Source: Cellvibrionales bacterium (GTDB lineage Bacteria; Pseudomonadota; Gammaproteobacteria; Pseudomonadales; JAHEGP01). From it: a stretch of 42,115 nucleotides of DNA. Positions 40,712 to 42,115 of this stretch are shown here, piece after piece. The position numbers and the translations under genes are program-made. The notes beneath the pieces are model-generated. The model saw only the letters and a program-made list of their open reading frames with translations. It made no database searches and was not told the DNA's origin. Numbering within the stretch: position 1 is the first letter of the stretch; every line of letters starts with the position of its first letter. The DNA lies in assembly GCA_024645065.1 (NCBI GenBank), contig JAHEGP010000002.1, positions 1-42,115 on the forward strand. Reading direction: 5' to 3'.

Positions 40712-42115
40712 AGCTGCTCAACGCCAGACCACGGCATATTACCAGCCAGATCTTGCTGGCGGTGTTACTCCCTGTCATCATCGTTACCGCAGTCATCATC
40801 GCCTACTACTCGTGGGAACGCTATCTCGAAATCGAGCGCACCGAGCGGCAGTTTGGCGAGCTCAGCGCCGGCTATTTGGCCCAGGCGGCGGAACTGGCCA
40901 TTTATGCCGGCGACTCGGAGCAACTGCGGAAGCTGGCCCGCACTGCGCGACAACGCCCCTCCGTCGCCCGGGTCTGCTTTCTCGACAGCAGTGCCAAAAT
41001 CCTGGTCGAGGAGGGTCGGGCGTTGCAAGCAAACTGTGACGCCGATCTGGACAGCCAGCAACTCGTGATCAGTTCCTATTCTGACAGCACCCTGTTTTCG
41101 TGGCCGGTCAAGCGATCTCAACTTCAGGTAATCGACTTCGATGCGACCAGGCTCGAAGACCAGCCTGACGGATCGCCTATCGGCTGGGTCGTACTATCGC
41201 TGGATAACCAAAGCATACTGGACGCTTTTCGCCAGATGATAGCCAGCGCGGCCCTGCTGGGCCTGGCAGGCCTGCTTATCGGGGTGCTGTTTGCGCTGCG
41301 CGCCGGTACCACCATCGGCGGCCCGGTGCGCGCCCTGACACGCCATGTCAAACAACTGGATTCACAGGCGCCGAGCACGGTCTTCCCCCCCGCAGGTACC
41401 GAGGAAATCGTTACCCTGGCGAATGGCATCAACCAACTCGTAGAAAGCGTCAATAAACATATACACAATCAGAAACAGCGCATAGATGCCGCAACAGCCA
41501 GCCTGGTGCGGCGCAACCGGCAGTTGGAGGAGACCCGCCAGATACTGGAACAGGCGCTGCAAACCAAAAGTGATTTCCTCGCCCGAATGAGCCATGAGTT
41601 GCGCACACCACTGACCACGATTATCGGTTTTAACCGCCTGCTGCGGGAATCGAATAGCCCACGTCAGCGCCGGGAATACAGTCGACACATCGAACACGCG
41701 TCGATCCTGTTGCAGTCCATCATTGAGGACATCCTTGACTATTCGCGTCTGCAATCAGCTGCACTGGAGCTGGAGTCCCGCGCCTTCAACCTGCACGATT
41801 GCTTCGAGGATGTGGTGGGTTTACACGGCTACGAAGCCATTGAGAGGCGTATCGAATTAGTGCTCCTGATAGACCGGGATGTTCCCCGGCGAATCATTGG
41901 AGACGCCCTGCGCCTGAAACAGGTCATCAATAACCTGCTGGCCAACGCCATTAAATTTACCGATCGCGGTGAGGTGGTTGTGCACCTTGAGCTGGTGGAG
42001 TCCACGGAGCACGCCGTGGCGCTTCAATGCGAGGTCAGGGATACGGGCATCGGTATCAGCGCAGAGCACTTTAGCCATCTGTTCGAACCTTTTACCCAGG
42101 CTGACAACTCGATAT
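40708..42115 (+). CDS. Membrane sensor histidine kinase, probably hybrid (3' end outside window)
   Basis: The first 469 codons of a kinase, cut by the window end. Order: membrane helix (about 15-33), periplasmic domain (about 34-170), second helix (about 180-205), HAMP (about 206-260), a coiled coil, a HisKA domain with H296 in MSHELRTPL, and a HATPase domain with N box NNLLANAIKF (near 407) and DTGIGI. The last residues (FEPFTQADNS) are typical of hybrid kinases of the BarA type, so receiver and Hpt domains may follow beyond the window. The ATG overlaps the stop of the binding-protein gene. The likely partner is the LuxR-type regulator at the start of the operon. Confidence 0.93.
   Translation, partial: MKLLNARPRHITSQILLAVLLPVIIVTAVIIAYYSWERYLEIERTERQFGELSAGYLAQAAELAIYAGDSEQLRKLARTARQRPSVARVCFLDSSAKILVEEGRALQANCDADLDSQQLVISSYSDSTLFSWPVKRSQLQVIDFDATRLEDQPDGSPIGWVVLSLDNQSILDAFRQMIASAALLGLAGLLIGVLFALRAGTTIGGPVRALTRHVKQLDSQAPSTVFPPAGTEEIVTLANGINQLVESVNKHIHNQKQRIDAATASLVRRNRQLEETRQILEQALQTKSDFLARMSHELRTPLTTIIGFNRLLRESNSPRQRREYSRHIEHASILLQSIIEDILDYSRLQSAALELESRAFNLHDCFEDVVGLHGYEAIERRIELVLLIDRDVPRRIIGDALRLKQVINNLLANAIKFTDRGEVVVHLELVESTEHAVALQCEVRDTGIGISAEHFSHLFEPFTQADNSI

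Overview
The window looks like a chromosomal segment of a gammaproteobacterium. The gene order tRNA-fMet/rimP/nusA/infB/rbfA/truB/rpsO/pnp, the dksA-gluQRS pair and a CbrA/CbrB system followed by pcnB, folK, panB and panC are all laid out as in Pseudomonas and its relatives. Moderately high GC, a single csp gene and many divergent protein sequences suggest a marine relative (Cellvibrionales, for example a Halieaceae- or Spongiibacteraceae-like bacterium) rather than Pseudomonas itself. That placement is inference. There is no prophage, insertion sequence or CRISPR array; almost everything is core housekeeping or regulation.

Layout. Bases 1-1263 hold the 3' end of dksA and gluQRS. Bases 1430-6142 hold a small membrane protein overlapping cbrA, then cbrA and cbrB, a carbon/nitrogen-balance two-component system. 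Bases 6143-6655 carry no protein gene but hold a set of signals: a TGTTAC-N15-GTAACA palindrome, a correctly spaced sigma-54 promoter and an A-rich AAnAAnAA array. Together these look like a CrcZ-type Hfq/Crc-sequestering small RNA in its Pseudomonas position between cbrB and pcnB. Bases 6656-11039 run pcnB-folK-panB-panC (RNA polyadenylation, folate, pantothenate). Bases 11172-20338, minus strand, hold an initiator tRNA with its own promoter and terminator, then the rimP-nusA-infB-rbfA-truB-rpsO-pnp transcription/translation operon, which ends at a strong terminator facing panC.

Bases 20495-24501, plus strand: arfB ribosome rescue, a DUF3820 protein, rapA and a cold-shock gene. Bases 24590-28382, minus strand: recQ, a MATE exporter and a DUF3301 protein. 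Bases 28483-35666: a periplasmic SIMPL protein, a divergent Lrp-type regulator and leuA with a palindromic operator-like site between them, thioredoxin 2, an unknown membrane protein, a YjgR/HerA-type ATPase, a Prx5-type peroxiredoxin and a bicupin protein. A 17-bp tandem repeat lies in the convergent gap before an SDR oxidoreductase.

The last part, 36932-42115, is a compact plus-strand signalling operon: LuxR-type response regulator, TonB-dependent outer-membrane receptor, periplasmic ABC_sub_bind-type binding protein without a permease or ATPase, and a membrane histidine kinase cut by the window end. The kinase start codon overlaps the stop of the binding-protein gene. This suggests an outer-membrane-to-periplasm-to-kinase signal chain.

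The most notable candidates are the CrcZ-like RNA locus, the TonB/binding-protein/kinase sensory operon, the ambiguous pcnB start and the U1-U72 mismatch in the initiator tRNA.
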